Virus record (IMG/VR): IMGVR_UViG_3300031576_000013
Span: 30,809-94,808 of that record
Direction: 5' to 3' (one strand)
Origin: a virus
Length of the DNA: 64,000 nt
Below the pieces are notes generated by a model, which was given only the letters and a program-made list of their open reading frames with translations, had not been told where the DNA came from and did no database searches. A program made the translations under genes and the position numbers. Each line of letters starts with the position of its first letter. Position 1 is the stretch's first letter. Shown here one piece after another: positions 34,738 through 42,293 of the stretch.

Positions 34738-35403
34738 GTGGCTCGCATCAGCGAGATCGAACCACTTCACAAGGCGTTCCGTTCGAGACTCGAAAGAGTC
34801 CTGCGCGGACTCGCTTCGGAGCAGATCCCGCTGCGAGTCTACGAATCGGCGCGATCGCCATTTCGCCAAGCCGAGCTGTACGCTCGCGGCAGAGTCCCGG
34901 GTTACGGAACTCCTGGGCGGACGGTCACGAAAGCCTGCGCTTTCAGAAGTTTTCACCAGTACGGCCTAGCGGTCGATATGGTTTTCGATCTAGATCCAAC
35001 CAATCGCGACCAGTGGGTTTGGGGTATCCCCAAAAGTCAGGATCCGGTACTTCACGATCGCATCGAGAGTTGGTGGAAGCGGTACACGGAAATCTCCGGA
35101 AATGAAGGATTGATTCAGCTTTCCTTCGAGAAGCCTCACATCCAGCTGGGCGATACGAAGACCGAGCTTCCCAAATTGCTACGTGGTGAATATCCGCCTG
35201 GAGGCGGGTCGACTTGGGAAACGTGGTTCAACCAGCAAGTTCAAATCTGGGGACCGGCGGCCCGAAAAGAAATCGGCGTATCGCATCCAGGAGCACCGCC
35301 GAGTGTCACCGAACGCCCAGCATTCGACGCGGATTCGCCGGTCGACCCCGAATTGGTAGCGATGCTCGAGTCGTCTAACGCTGCCGATGAACAATCTGCC
35401 TGA
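34738..35403 (+). CDS. Endolysin, M15-type peptidoglycan peptidase
   Basis: A 221-aa protein with a VanY/L-alanyl-D-glutamate peptidase core. The zinc-site motif is SFHQYGLAVDMVFD (His and Asp ligands) and the second His lies in FEKPHIQL; an Arg-containing ESARSPFRQAELYARGR strand precedes them. It would cut peptide stems of the host wall at lysis. The C-terminal 50 residues are a low-complexity tail. It starts at a GTG with a strong AAGGAGG site provided by the dispersed repeat and follows the putative holin. Confidence 0.85.
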   Translation: MARISEIEPLHKAFRSRLERVLRGLASEQIPLRVYESARSPFRQAELYARGRVPGYGTPGRTVTKACAFRSFHQYGLAVDMVFDLDPTNRDQWVWGIPKSQDPVLHDRIESWWKRYTEISGNEGLIQLSFEKPHIQLGDTKTELPKLLRGEYPPGGGSTWETWFNQQVQIWGPAARKEIGVSHPGAPPSVTERPAFDADSPVDPELVAMLESSNAADEQSA

Positions 35404-35665
35404 GCCACGGCTGCCGCCGCGAAGGCGCGTGATCGTCGCGCCGCGATTTTGCGACGAATGTAAGATCGGCGAGGTCGTTTACACCGCACAGCCGGGGCGC
35501 TTGGCGACTTTTCGAGGTGTTCAAGTCGAGCTGCCGGCCGACGTGCGCATCCCTACGTGTAAAAACTGCGGGACCGAATGGGTTGACGCCGAGACGTCGA
35601 AAACAATCAACAGATCTCTGTTGCGCGCCTACGAAGATCTTCTACGCCGAAGCGCGCAACGGTAA
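35387..35665 (+). CDS. YgiT-type zinc-finger protein
   Basis: A 92-aa protein with CDEC and CKNC knuckles separated by a beta hairpin containing FRGVQVELPADVRIP, followed by GTEWVDAE. This is the YgiT/MqsA N-terminal zinc-finger pattern. In bacteria such domains belong to MqsA antitoxins or free-standing regulators; here no HTH domain and no toxin partner is visible. It overlaps the endolysin by 17 nt and runs 24 nt into the convergent PrimPol gene. Confidence 0.75.
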   Translation: MNNLPEPRLPPRRRVIVAPRFCDECKIGEVVYTAQPGRLATFRGVQVELPADVRIPTCKNCGTEWVDAETSKTINRSLLRAYEDLLRRSAQR

Positions 35666-36895
35666 GAAAGCAAGAGCACGTGGTCGAGGGCTGGTTGCGA
35701 GGTTGATGAGCAGCTCCCGTCCTTCAACCCCACGCGCGATGGCCTGAAGATCGTCTTCCGGACCAGCCCATCCTACCGAGGAACAGAACGCATCCCAGCG
35801 CACTTGGGCTTCGCGCTGCCGCACAACCGCCTGTCTCGGCGGGGTGATCCATTCCAGCACACGAATGCCCGCGAGTGCGGTGTCGAGACTCTTCAAGTTC
35901 AGCTTCAGTTTAACGGCCGGGGGCGTCTCCGGCGGGTTGTACCAGATCGAAGCCCGGTCCACGCGCACCTTCACCAACGCGCCGAACAGCGTCTCCAACC
36001 CTCGCGCGGCCTTCCGGATGTCGTACTCGAGTGTCGCGGGGCCGCCTGCACCCCGATCGACATAGTGTTCTCCGATTGGCAGAGTCAGAATCGCGTGCTT
36101 GATCGCTTCATCCCGCCAGCCAAGCAACATCGCCGAGTTGATGAATGCGAGGCAATATTCCGATCGCTGTCCCCTTGGAATCGGCACCGCGAACCGCGAT
36201 ACCAAACTTTCGCCGCTACGCCTTTCCACCATCGGGGAACCCAGAACAGGTAGCCCCCCTTCTGGGATCCCCGTCGAGGTTACTTCGCCGATATCGGGCC
36301 ACAGTTCGCGCACTTTCGCGTCGATCAGACTCGATGAATACTTCCGGCTTCCATCGAGCCACGCCAGATAGACCTCGCGAGGAGTATCCATTTTCCAGCA
36401 AACGGAACCTGGCAGGCGAAGAATCCGTGCGGGGTCGTGTACCGGGTCCGAATTCAGTGCGAGCTGCAAACGCCGCATACGCTCGCGGACTTCAGGTCCA
36501 GGTTCTTCAGGCTCGTTGAGGAGCCAATACAGGTGAAGTCCGCGCGAGGTTCTGACACAAGCGGATGCCGGGACGCCGGCTTTGGCCAACGCTTGGCAAG
36601 CGGGCCATGAGCCCTCCGGATCGTCTATGTCTGCAATGAAAGAGGAGTACGCTGCTACATCTTGATTGCGCCCGCGACATTCCTTACGCGGGTTGACGCC
36701 GAAGTAGATGTTGTAACGCTCCCTGTTTCTGCTTGCGGCCCATGATAGCGCGGGGGCAAGGTGATCCGGGCGTAAGGGGATCTTCAGAAATAGCGGTCGT
36801 AGCGCGTCGTCTTTCGTGATCGCACGGAATTCGCCCCAGCTTCCAGGAAGCGACCATAGTTCCTGGATGAGCGGAATTGTACTTTCAGCTAACAA
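35642..36895 (-). CDS. PrimPol-type primase (RepB/AEP superfamily)
   Basis: A 417-aa protein. The archaeo-eukaryotic primase signature is present: DxD in FIADIDDPEG, then RTSRGLHLYWLL with the conserved His, then DPARILRLPGSVCWK. A helical C-terminal region follows. It should make primers, and perhaps extend them, for the adjacent DNA polymerase. The start is TTG at 36895, chosen because GAGGAGG lies 6 nt upstream and no other start fits. A paired inverted copy of the dispersed repeat lies at about codons 208-221. Confidence 0.82.
   Translation of the reverse strand: MLAESTIPLIQELWSLPGSWGEFRAITKDDALRPLFLKIPLRPDHLAPALSWAASRNRERYNIYFGVNPRKECRGRNQDVAAYSSFIADIDDPEGSWPACQALAKAGVPASACVRTSRGLHLYWLLNEPEEPGPEVRERMRRLQLALNSDPVHDPARILRLPGSVCWKMDTPREVYLAWLDGSRKYSSSLIDAKVRELWPDIGEVTSTGIPEGGLPVLGSPMVERRSGESLVSRFAVPIPRGQRSEYCLAFINSAMLLGWRDEAIKHAILTLPIGEHYVDRGAGGPATLEYDIRKAARGLETLFGALVKVRVDRASIWYNPPETPPAVKLKLNLKSLDTALAGIRVLEWITPPRQAVVRQREAQVRWDAFCSSVGWAGPEDDLQAIARGVEGRELLINLATSPRPRALAFLPLRASA
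36234..36272. repeat. Inverted pair of dispersed repeats inside the PrimPol gene
   Basis: The plus strand carries GGGGAACCCAGAACAGG at 36234-36250 and, after 3 nt, the inverse CCCCCCTTCTGGGATCCCC at 36254-36272. The two arms can pair over about 13 positions with one mismatch. The coding strand reads GIPEGG, then PVLGSP. Confidence 0.8.
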
Positions 36896-36910
36896 GGACC
36901 GCCTCCTCGT

Positions 36911-39900
36911 TCACGAAACCTTCTCCCAGTTGCGAGCAATAGAAGCGTCGGCCAACAACCAAACGTGCCCTGCGGGGCCTTCGACTTTGTGCCGCATCTT
37001 CTCCTCGACCATCGACCTGATTGCCGGCGCATCCGACTCACGGCACTCGACGACGATCTGATCATGCACATTGAGGATAATATGCGCGTCGCTGTACTTG
37101 CGACGAAGTTCATCGTCAATTGCGAGCATTGACAGATTCTGGTAATCGCCTGCCGGAAATTGTATCGAATTTCCGGTGACGTACGTTCGCCCTGCGCGTC
37201 GTGCAACAAAATACCCGTTGGGAACCGATGGGCACCACAAACTTGCCTTCGCATTTTTGAAGTATCTGACGGTGTTTGGCATTAGCTGCGCTCGAGTGCG
37301 TTTGTACACGTGAACGTAATAAGCGCATCTGGATTTCGGTACGTTCGGCATTTTTTTGGATTTGAGTACGTACTTTCGAAAGTCGACCTTACGTATAGAG
37401 GCGGCTTCATTGCATAATATACAGAGTGTTTGGAACATATCTGCTTTTGCTTTTGTTCCGGCACAAAAGACAACAGCGCCACCGCACCTGGTACCGTCAC
37501 CATCTATCATTGTTTCTTTGAGCAGTCTCAATTGACTCGTCGTTAACCGCAGTAAAAAGTCGAATGTTAATATTCGATCCGGGAAGATTGTCCCTAACAT
37601 TCGCGCGGTTGGCCCAGTGAAGCGCCAGATTTTGTGAACCTTGTTTCTGTAACTTACGTACGCATTGACGAACGGACGCAAGCGGACAAATAACTCATCG
37701 ATGCGACCTGCTTTCTCCGGGTTAGCTTCTTCGCTTTGAAAAAGACTAATGTAGGTACGTCCTGAGTTCGGATGGCCGATGTAGCCATCTGTTAACGTCC
37801 ACGCAGCCAGCTCGACAAAGTCATCGCTGTACGTCTTTAACTCAGCACCAGGGTAGATACCGGTCCGGTGAATGCGATCATTACCCCAGTGCGATAATTC
37901 GGCCGATGTCTTGCAAACGCTACGCTCATACAACGTATCAACTAGCCAACGATGGTTGGGTGTCGTAACCGCTGACATTGTCTTAGTTTCGAAGCGGTAT
38001 AGTGGGCCTCTGTATTTCGGAAAACGATGGATTGCTGTTGGCTTTTGCCATTCGAGCGCGCCAGTAATGTGGTTCTTCGTTAGCAAGTAGTCGTCCGGCT
38101 TCAGGTTTGGACCAGCAACCCAACCTCTGAGTGTGAGAGCCTCTGTTTTGTCGTCAACGCAGTTGTTACTTGATAATGTTATCTCGACCGGCAATACCGC
38201 ATGGTAACGGCGGCGGCCAATTGGCGGCACTTCTTGGTAACCAAGACGATTCGTACGTTCCCACTCCTGTTCACAGAACATGCCAATCTCCGGGAACGCA
38301 CGGTCGAAATTTTTGCAGATTTCCTTGACGAAGCCGAGCGTTAAAGTTGCACGAATCGAAGCCGGCGTGTCCAGGTGCTCCATGATCTTCCCGTAGATCG
38401 TTTCGGCCTTCGCCCGGTAGTTCCGCGCGTAGACGCTGCGCTTAGTCAAAAAGCGGAGGTCGATCCACGCTTGACTTTTCTTCTCGAGCTTCGTGAATTG
38501 TTCGCCGAAGAAATCGGCGGCTGTCTCATTATGAACGTCGCGGCTCGGATCGTTGAAGATTTCGACCAGTTTCTTACAGCCGGCGCGGGCCGCCATGATG
38601 CGGTGTTCGATAGCTTTGGAATCGGCGCCCACGAGGACGCGCCCTTCACGTGTCTGAACGATGGCGCGAAGCATCTTGGGCCAGTTTTGAATCGACGGCT
38701 GTTCACTCGACCAACGCGAACCGACAGTCCCCGTGCTCTTCCAGTGAATATGGAGACGCCCATACTTATCCACGAGATCCGGCAATTTCGCGATAAAGGT
38801 CGAAACCAGCTTCGCGTTTTTGTCGAAATCGACCAAGGCTCGGATGACTTCGTTCCCGAGATGGGGAACCAAAGCAGCGGCGCTCGTAGAGGGTAAGGAC
38901 TTCTTAGTCGTGTAGACTTTTACGGGCAACGCGAGTCGCGCGTACAAAAGTTCGGATCGATGGCTCGGTTTACGGGGATCGAAATCTGGCCACGCCATCG
39001 TGCTCCGAACGAACGCGAGTGCGGCGTCGCGTTTCTGGATTAAACGCGCTTCGACTTCACGACGCTTGTCTTCGCCGATCGGAATTCCATATCTGCCCAT
39101 GCGCGCGGACAGTTCTGCGAGCTGAGTGTCCATCTGTGCGACGTGGCCTTGCTCGATCTCGGTCACTCGTTGCATGAGGATCGGCAACAGTTCTTGAGTC
39201 GCCAGCGCGTCGCGAGCGTTGTACGAAACGAGATTTGCGAGCGCGGCTTGTTTCTTCCTCTGCAACGCCTTGAAGTCGGCTTTCCAGGCCGCGATGTCGA
39301 GGAACTGGTGCGATACGAACCCGAGATTATGATCCTGTTCGGGATCTGTGATGTGGTGGAGCACGAGGTTGTCGTAATAGGCGCCGCCAAGTGGCATTCC
39401 ATACCGATACAGGACTTCGATATCATAAGCCATATTGTGGAAAATCTTCGGGTTCGGCCCTCCCATGACGGCCCGAGTCGCTTCCAGAAGGCGCCGTGTC
39501 TCGTTTTCGCCGATGGTCCCATCAGCGATGAACGACAACGCTTCGTTGGACGGCCAAAATGAAATCCCGACGGCATGTAAGCCGCAACTGTATTGGTCGA
39601 GGGCGTCCCGCTTGCCAACACCATAAGTCTCCGTGTCGATCGCGGCCGGCTTGCCTGCCTTGAAATTCTCCCAGATCCAATTCACGGCCCAATCGACCGA
39701 CACGTTCCCACCACCTGCCGGCAAGATCGTATAAATGCGCTCCGCGCGGTGCCAACCATCTTCCGCGATGCGCGCTGCGCGTTTCAAGTCTGTTACGACT
39801 ACTTCGTAATAGTGATTTGCTCCGCGCAACAGGAATGCCGGGTGCAAGGTCGGGATCAGAAGGGTCTTGGGGCTTGTCCAACCGCTCCCCTGTTCTGGGA

Positions 39901-39934
39901 TCTCGGATGCCGATACGGCTAACGCAGAGTTCAC
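36911..39934 (-). CDS. DNA polymerase I with 3'-5' exonuclease, interrupted by an intein; N-terminus carries the end of the glycosylase
   Basis: A 1007-aa precursor (676 aa without intein). Residues 1-60 do not belong to a polymerase: LIPTLHPAFLLRG matches motif B and the end of family-4 uracil-DNA glycosylase, continuing the upstream gene. Exonuclease motifs follow: D100/E102 in IDTETYG, N167/D171 in HNMAYD, Y238/D242 in YNARD. Polymerase motif A is D438 in GADSKAIEHR. Motif B is R494, K498, Y502, Y506, with Tyr where E. coli has Phe. Motif C is HDQ at 957-959 instead of HDE. The intein interrupts the conserved N.(P)IQ segment. The start is GTG, overlapping the upstream TGA (GTGA), with a GATAAGG site. 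A diverged dispersed repeat lies at codons 11-16. Confidence 0.88.
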   Translation of the reverse strand: MNSALAVSASEIPEQGSGWTSPKTLLIPTLHPAFLLRGANHYYEVVVTDLKRAARIAEDGWHRAERIYTILPAGGGNVSVDWAVNWIWENFKAGKPAAIDTETYGVGKRDALDQYSCGLHAVGISFWPSNEALSFIADGTIGENETRRLLEATRAVMGGPNPKIFHNMAYDIEVLYRYGMPLGGAYYDNLVLHHITDPEQDHNLGFVSHQFLDIAAWKADFKALQRKKQAALANLVSYNARDALATQELLPILMQRVTEIEQGHVAQMDTQLAELSARMGRYGIPIGEDKRREVEARLIQKRDAALAFVRSTMAWPDFDPRKPSHRSELLYARLALPVKVYTTKKSLPSTSAAALVPHLGNEVIRALVDFDKNAKLVSTFIAKLPDLVDKYGRLHIHWKSTGTVGSRWSSEQPSIQNWPKMLRAIVQTREGRVLVGADSKAIEHRIMAARAGCKKLVEIFNDPSRDVHNETAADFFGEQFTKLEKKSQAWIDLRFLTKRSVYARNYRAKAETIYGKIMEHLDTPASIRATLTLGFVKEICKNFDRAFPEIGMFCEQEWERTNRLGYQEVPPIGRRRYHAVLPVEITLSSNNCVDDKTEALTLRGWVAGPNLKPDDYLLTKNHITGALEWQKPTAIHRFPKYRGPLYRFETKTMSAVTTPNHRWLVDTLYERSVCKTSAELSHWGNDRIHRTGIYPGAELKTYSDDFVELAAWTLTDGYIGHPNSGRTYISLFQSEEANPEKAGRIDELFVRLRPFVNAYVSYRNKVHKIWRFTGPTARMLGTIFPDRILTFDFLLRLTTSQLRLLKETMIDGDGTRCGGAVVFCAGTKAKADMFQTLCILCNEAASIRKVDFRKYVLKSKKMPNVPKSRCAYYVHVYKRTRAQLMPNTVRYFKNAKASLWCPSVPNGYFVARRAGRTYVTGNSIQFPAGDYQNLSMLAIDDELRRKYSDAHIILNVHDQIVVECRESDAPAIRSMVEEKMRHKVEGPAGHVWLLADASIARNWEKVS
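37169..38161 (-). mobile_element. Intein with LAGLIDADG endonuclease in DNA polymerase I
   Basis: Residues 592-922 of the precursor (331 aa). It begins with Cys (CVDDKTEALTLRGW), has a block-B-like TTPNH, two LAGLIDADG motifs (AAWTLTDGYIG and LKETMIDGDGT) and ends YVTGN before a Ser. The penultimate residue is Gly, not the usual His. Removal joins SSNN to SIQFPAGD, restoring the conserved polymerase segment. The DNA is visibly more AT-rich than the extein. Confidence 0.9.
39885..39904 (-). repeat. Dispersed repeat at the start of the polymerase gene
   Basis: The minus strand reads GAGATCCCAGAACAGGGGAG, 30 nt into the gene, translated EIPEQG in the common frame. It sits exactly where the glycosylase C-terminal segment is displaced from its parent domain. 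Confidence 0.6.
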
Positions 39935-41514
39935 GACGCGGCCTTATCTTCTGTGATCGGTGCTATATCGATCTCGTGAATTGCGCCTCGACGTTCCATG
40001 ATCTTGGCGTTCGTGTCGTACAGAGAGCGCAATGCGACCGCGCCAAGGCCCACCACGACTCGCGGTTTGACAATCGCGAGTTCGTTGATCAAACGTGTAC
40101 GGCAATGTTGCGCAGATAGTTTGACGACTTGATCGGGGTTGAGTTGGACACCGTTATGGGTGAGCGTTCGGGGCTTGCAGTTGTGAACAATTCCAGCCAT
40201 CGTTACGAAATTACCCGTTTCTGCGACGTCTATGCAGTAGACGACTCCGTTTGGGCGTCTTGGTGTTGATTTAATGGTAGCTGCTCGATCCCAGTAGGTA
40301 GTCGGTGGCGTAGGTAAATACGCTTCTTTGTCAAATTTACCCCGTAGATTTGATGGCAATTTATAATCTAGATCAGGTGGGATAAATTTAGCGAGCGATT
40401 CTAAAAGTCGTTGAGTGCCGTTAGCCGTAAATGCTATGCGCCACCCGTGACCTTGACGTAAGTGACATTCAAAACCCTTATCGTTAACTAATTTGGACAG
40501 CCAAGCGACGTCGCTCTGGGAAAATGCGCATGTCGCGATTTCTGCAAGTGGGCGTCTGGTTTCCCTTAAACATGTGTACCCATCGTCGCAGAACCATACC
40601 GCGAGACCCAAAATGTCAAGATGATTTAAATATTGTTTGGCTGCATTCGATATTCCTTTGATGCCGTTGGGATAGAAAGCGGTGCGCATCGTTGCAATCC
40701 ATCGTGAAGCGTGAGTGGATACCCGTGTTTGATGCTGAATGTTGTTAACTCCAGGAGGCAGTTCGCTTATAGTGGGCATTAACGGACTAAGCGATTTAGC
40801 TTTCAATAGCGCATAAGACCGTTGATCATTCGCATGTGCAAACACCAAAGCCGATCTGTTCTTTGGGATGCAGGCGGCTCCTAACAAGGTACCAATAAAA
40901 ACTTGCAAACTACGTCCTTGTAAAGCGATTTGTCCGGTGGCGATTAGTTCACCATCAATGTCTCCAGCAGGAACCCATCCGTGAGGTGTCAAAAAAGGAT
41001 GGTCGACAGTGAAGCTTCCGGCCGAAATGCCTTTATCGCCAGCCAGTCGAGCGCTGCTAAAGTTTATCCGACACATTTCGCGCCCATTAAGATGGTTTCG
41101 ATACCATCCTGTGATCAAACTGGAACTAAGCGTGCCGTCTGATTTTAACGTCTTGACAGGTCCGCGAAGTTGTTTTGCTACAATTTCATTTATTCGACAT
41201 CTAGAGCCGTCACTCATACGAATTTGAGTCGTACCTTCGACACACAGAGCCGAATTCGATACCCATACTTCTGACCGAATGATCCCCGCGTCGGCCAGCA
41301 TCCGATTCAAATGCTGCCCCGCTGCGCCTACGAACGGCCGTAGTTCTTGCTCCTCGTTGTAGCCGGGGCCTTCGCCGATGATCGCGAGCTTCGCGCGAGG
41401 GTTTCCTTCGGGCGGTACAATCTTTGCGCCCTGTAAAGGACAGCCCGTGCAGTCGGGAATCGCAAGCAGCCCTCGATAAAATGGAAGGGCAACATCGTCA
41501 GGTGTGTCTTGCAC
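39931..41514 (-). CDS. Family-4 uracil-DNA glycosylase, C-terminally split, interrupted by an intein
   Basis: A 527-aa precursor. Fe-S ligands C22 and C25 (DCTGCPL), motif A GEGPGYNEEQELRPFVGAAG, then the third Fe-S Cys and the fourth in AQHCRTRL (C471) are visible, followed by VVVGLGAVALRSL and an RGAIHE segment. The protein stops there; the expected motif B (P.LHPA.LLR) is at the N-terminus of the next gene, in the -1 frame. The intein lies immediately before the third Fe-S Cys (C446). It removes uracil from DNA. Start GTG at 41514. Glycosylase domains fused to phage polymerases are known, so this looks like a split fusion. Confidence 0.82.
   Translation of the reverse strand: MQDTPDDVALPFYRGLLAIPDCTGCPLQGAKIVPPEGNPRAKLAIIGEGPGYNEEQELRPFVGAAGQHLNRMLADAGIIRSEVWVSNSALCVEGTTQIRMSDGSRCRINEIVAKQLRGPVKTLKSDGTLSSSLITGWYRNHLNGREMCRINFSSARLAGDKGISAGSFTVDHPFLTPHGWVPAGDIDGELIATGQIALQGRSLQVFIGTLLGAACIPKNRSALVFAHANDQRSYALLKAKSLSPLMPTISELPPGVNNIQHQTRVSTHASRWIATMRTAFYPNGIKGISNAAKQYLNHLDILGLAVWFCDDGYTCLRETRRPLAEIATCAFSQSDVAWLSKLVNDKGFECHLRQGHGWRIAFTANGTQRLLESLAKFIPPDLDYKLPSNLRGKFDKEAYLPTPPTTYWDRAATIKSTPRRPNGVVYCIDVAETGNFVTMAGIVHNCKPRTLTHNGVQLNPDQVVKLSAQHCRTRLINELAIVKPRVVVGLGAVALRSLYDTNAKIMERRGAIHEIDIAPITEDKAAS
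40180..41244 (-). mobile_element. Intein in the uracil-DNA glycosylase
   Basis: Residues 91-445 (355 aa). It begins CVEGTTQIRM, has block B VDHPF, a first LAGLIDADG-like motif lacking its acidic residue (FIGTLLGAACI), a second motif LGLAVWFCDDGY, and ends GIVHN before Cys. Excision joins NSAL to CKPR. The first endonuclease motif looks inactive, while the splicing residues (Cys1, His-Asn, Cys+1) are intact. Confidence 0.88.
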
Positions 41515-41628
41515 AGTAAACCTATTCGTGCCGTCGCTCGAGCATCGACCCGAGACGCGCGCCTTTAAATACGCAGGCGACGGCCACCCCGATTACAAGC
41601 TCGGGGTCAGCTTGAGGTACTTCCTAGA

Positions 41629-42246
41629 CTACTTCGCGCCGAACGGCTTCGCGGGCGGTGGCGCAGGCGCCATCGGACCGGGAACACCGGGGTAAGCCCC
41701 CAGCCCGGCTACCGGCGGGGGTGCGAATCCCGGCAGGTAACCTGGCGGGTAAGCCCCCGGCGGGTAGCCTGGCGCATAACCGGCCGGATGCCCGAAACCG
41801 GCAGGTTGAGGCGCAACGAATGCGCCCGGCTTGGCGGCTGCGGAAGCGCCGTTCCCTTCAACGGCGTCTTCGCTTCCGACACGGTTCACGTTCTTGCCCT
41901 GGTAGTCTTCGACCGACAGACTCGCCGAGACCATACACCCGATCAGGTGTTCATCCTCGACGACGTTCCACTGTTCCTTGGGGATTCGACACGCGTTCAG
42001 CAAGCGGGCGATACGAAAGCCTGCTTGCTGCTGGAGCGAATAGGACGCGATGATCTTCTTCCCCGAGAACTCCTGTGACACCCCCGGACCGGTGACGATC
42101 TCGAATTCGACCGTCTCCTTCAACTCGCCCGAGCTTCTGGCAGCTTCCTGACGAGCACCCACGATTCGCAGAATGTAGCGCCCCGGCGGATAGACGGGGA
42201 ACTGTCGGTCTTCGATTTTCGAAAAGTCCACTGGAAAACGAGGCAT
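41629..42246 (-). CDS. DUF669-like protein, probable single-strand DNA-binding accessory
   Basis: A 205-aa protein. Residues 1-125 (PPGRYILRIVGARQEA, ETVEFEIVTGPGVS, KIIASYSLQQQAGFRIARLLNAC, LIGCMVSASLSVEDYQG) resemble the phage DUF669/OB-type proteins that accompany recombination ATPases. The last 65 residues are a disordered Pro/Gly/Tyr tail with repeats of the form (A/P)GYxPG. It lies next to the RecA-fold ATPase, as in phages where this pair works in recombination. Confidence 0.68.
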   Translation of the reverse strand: MPRFPVDFSKIEDRQFPVYPPGRYILRIVGARQEAARSSGELKETVEFEIVTGPGVSQEFSGKKIIASYSLQQQAGFRIARLLNACRIPKEQWNVVEDEHLIGCMVSASLSVEDYQGKNVNRVGSEDAVEGNGASAAAKPGAFVAPQPAGFGHPAGYAPGYPPGAYPPGYLPGFAPPPVAGLGAYPGVPGPMAPAPPPAKPFGAK

Positions 42247-42293
42247 GGTTGATCTCCTTGCACGATGACTGTTGCATCTATAAGCGGAAAGCC

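Noticed and set aside
36911-37168. A sixth intein or intron in the terminase, SNF2 or UvrD-like genes
   Set aside because: Their motif spacing matches the families without unexplained insertions, and no Hint-type end blocks were found.
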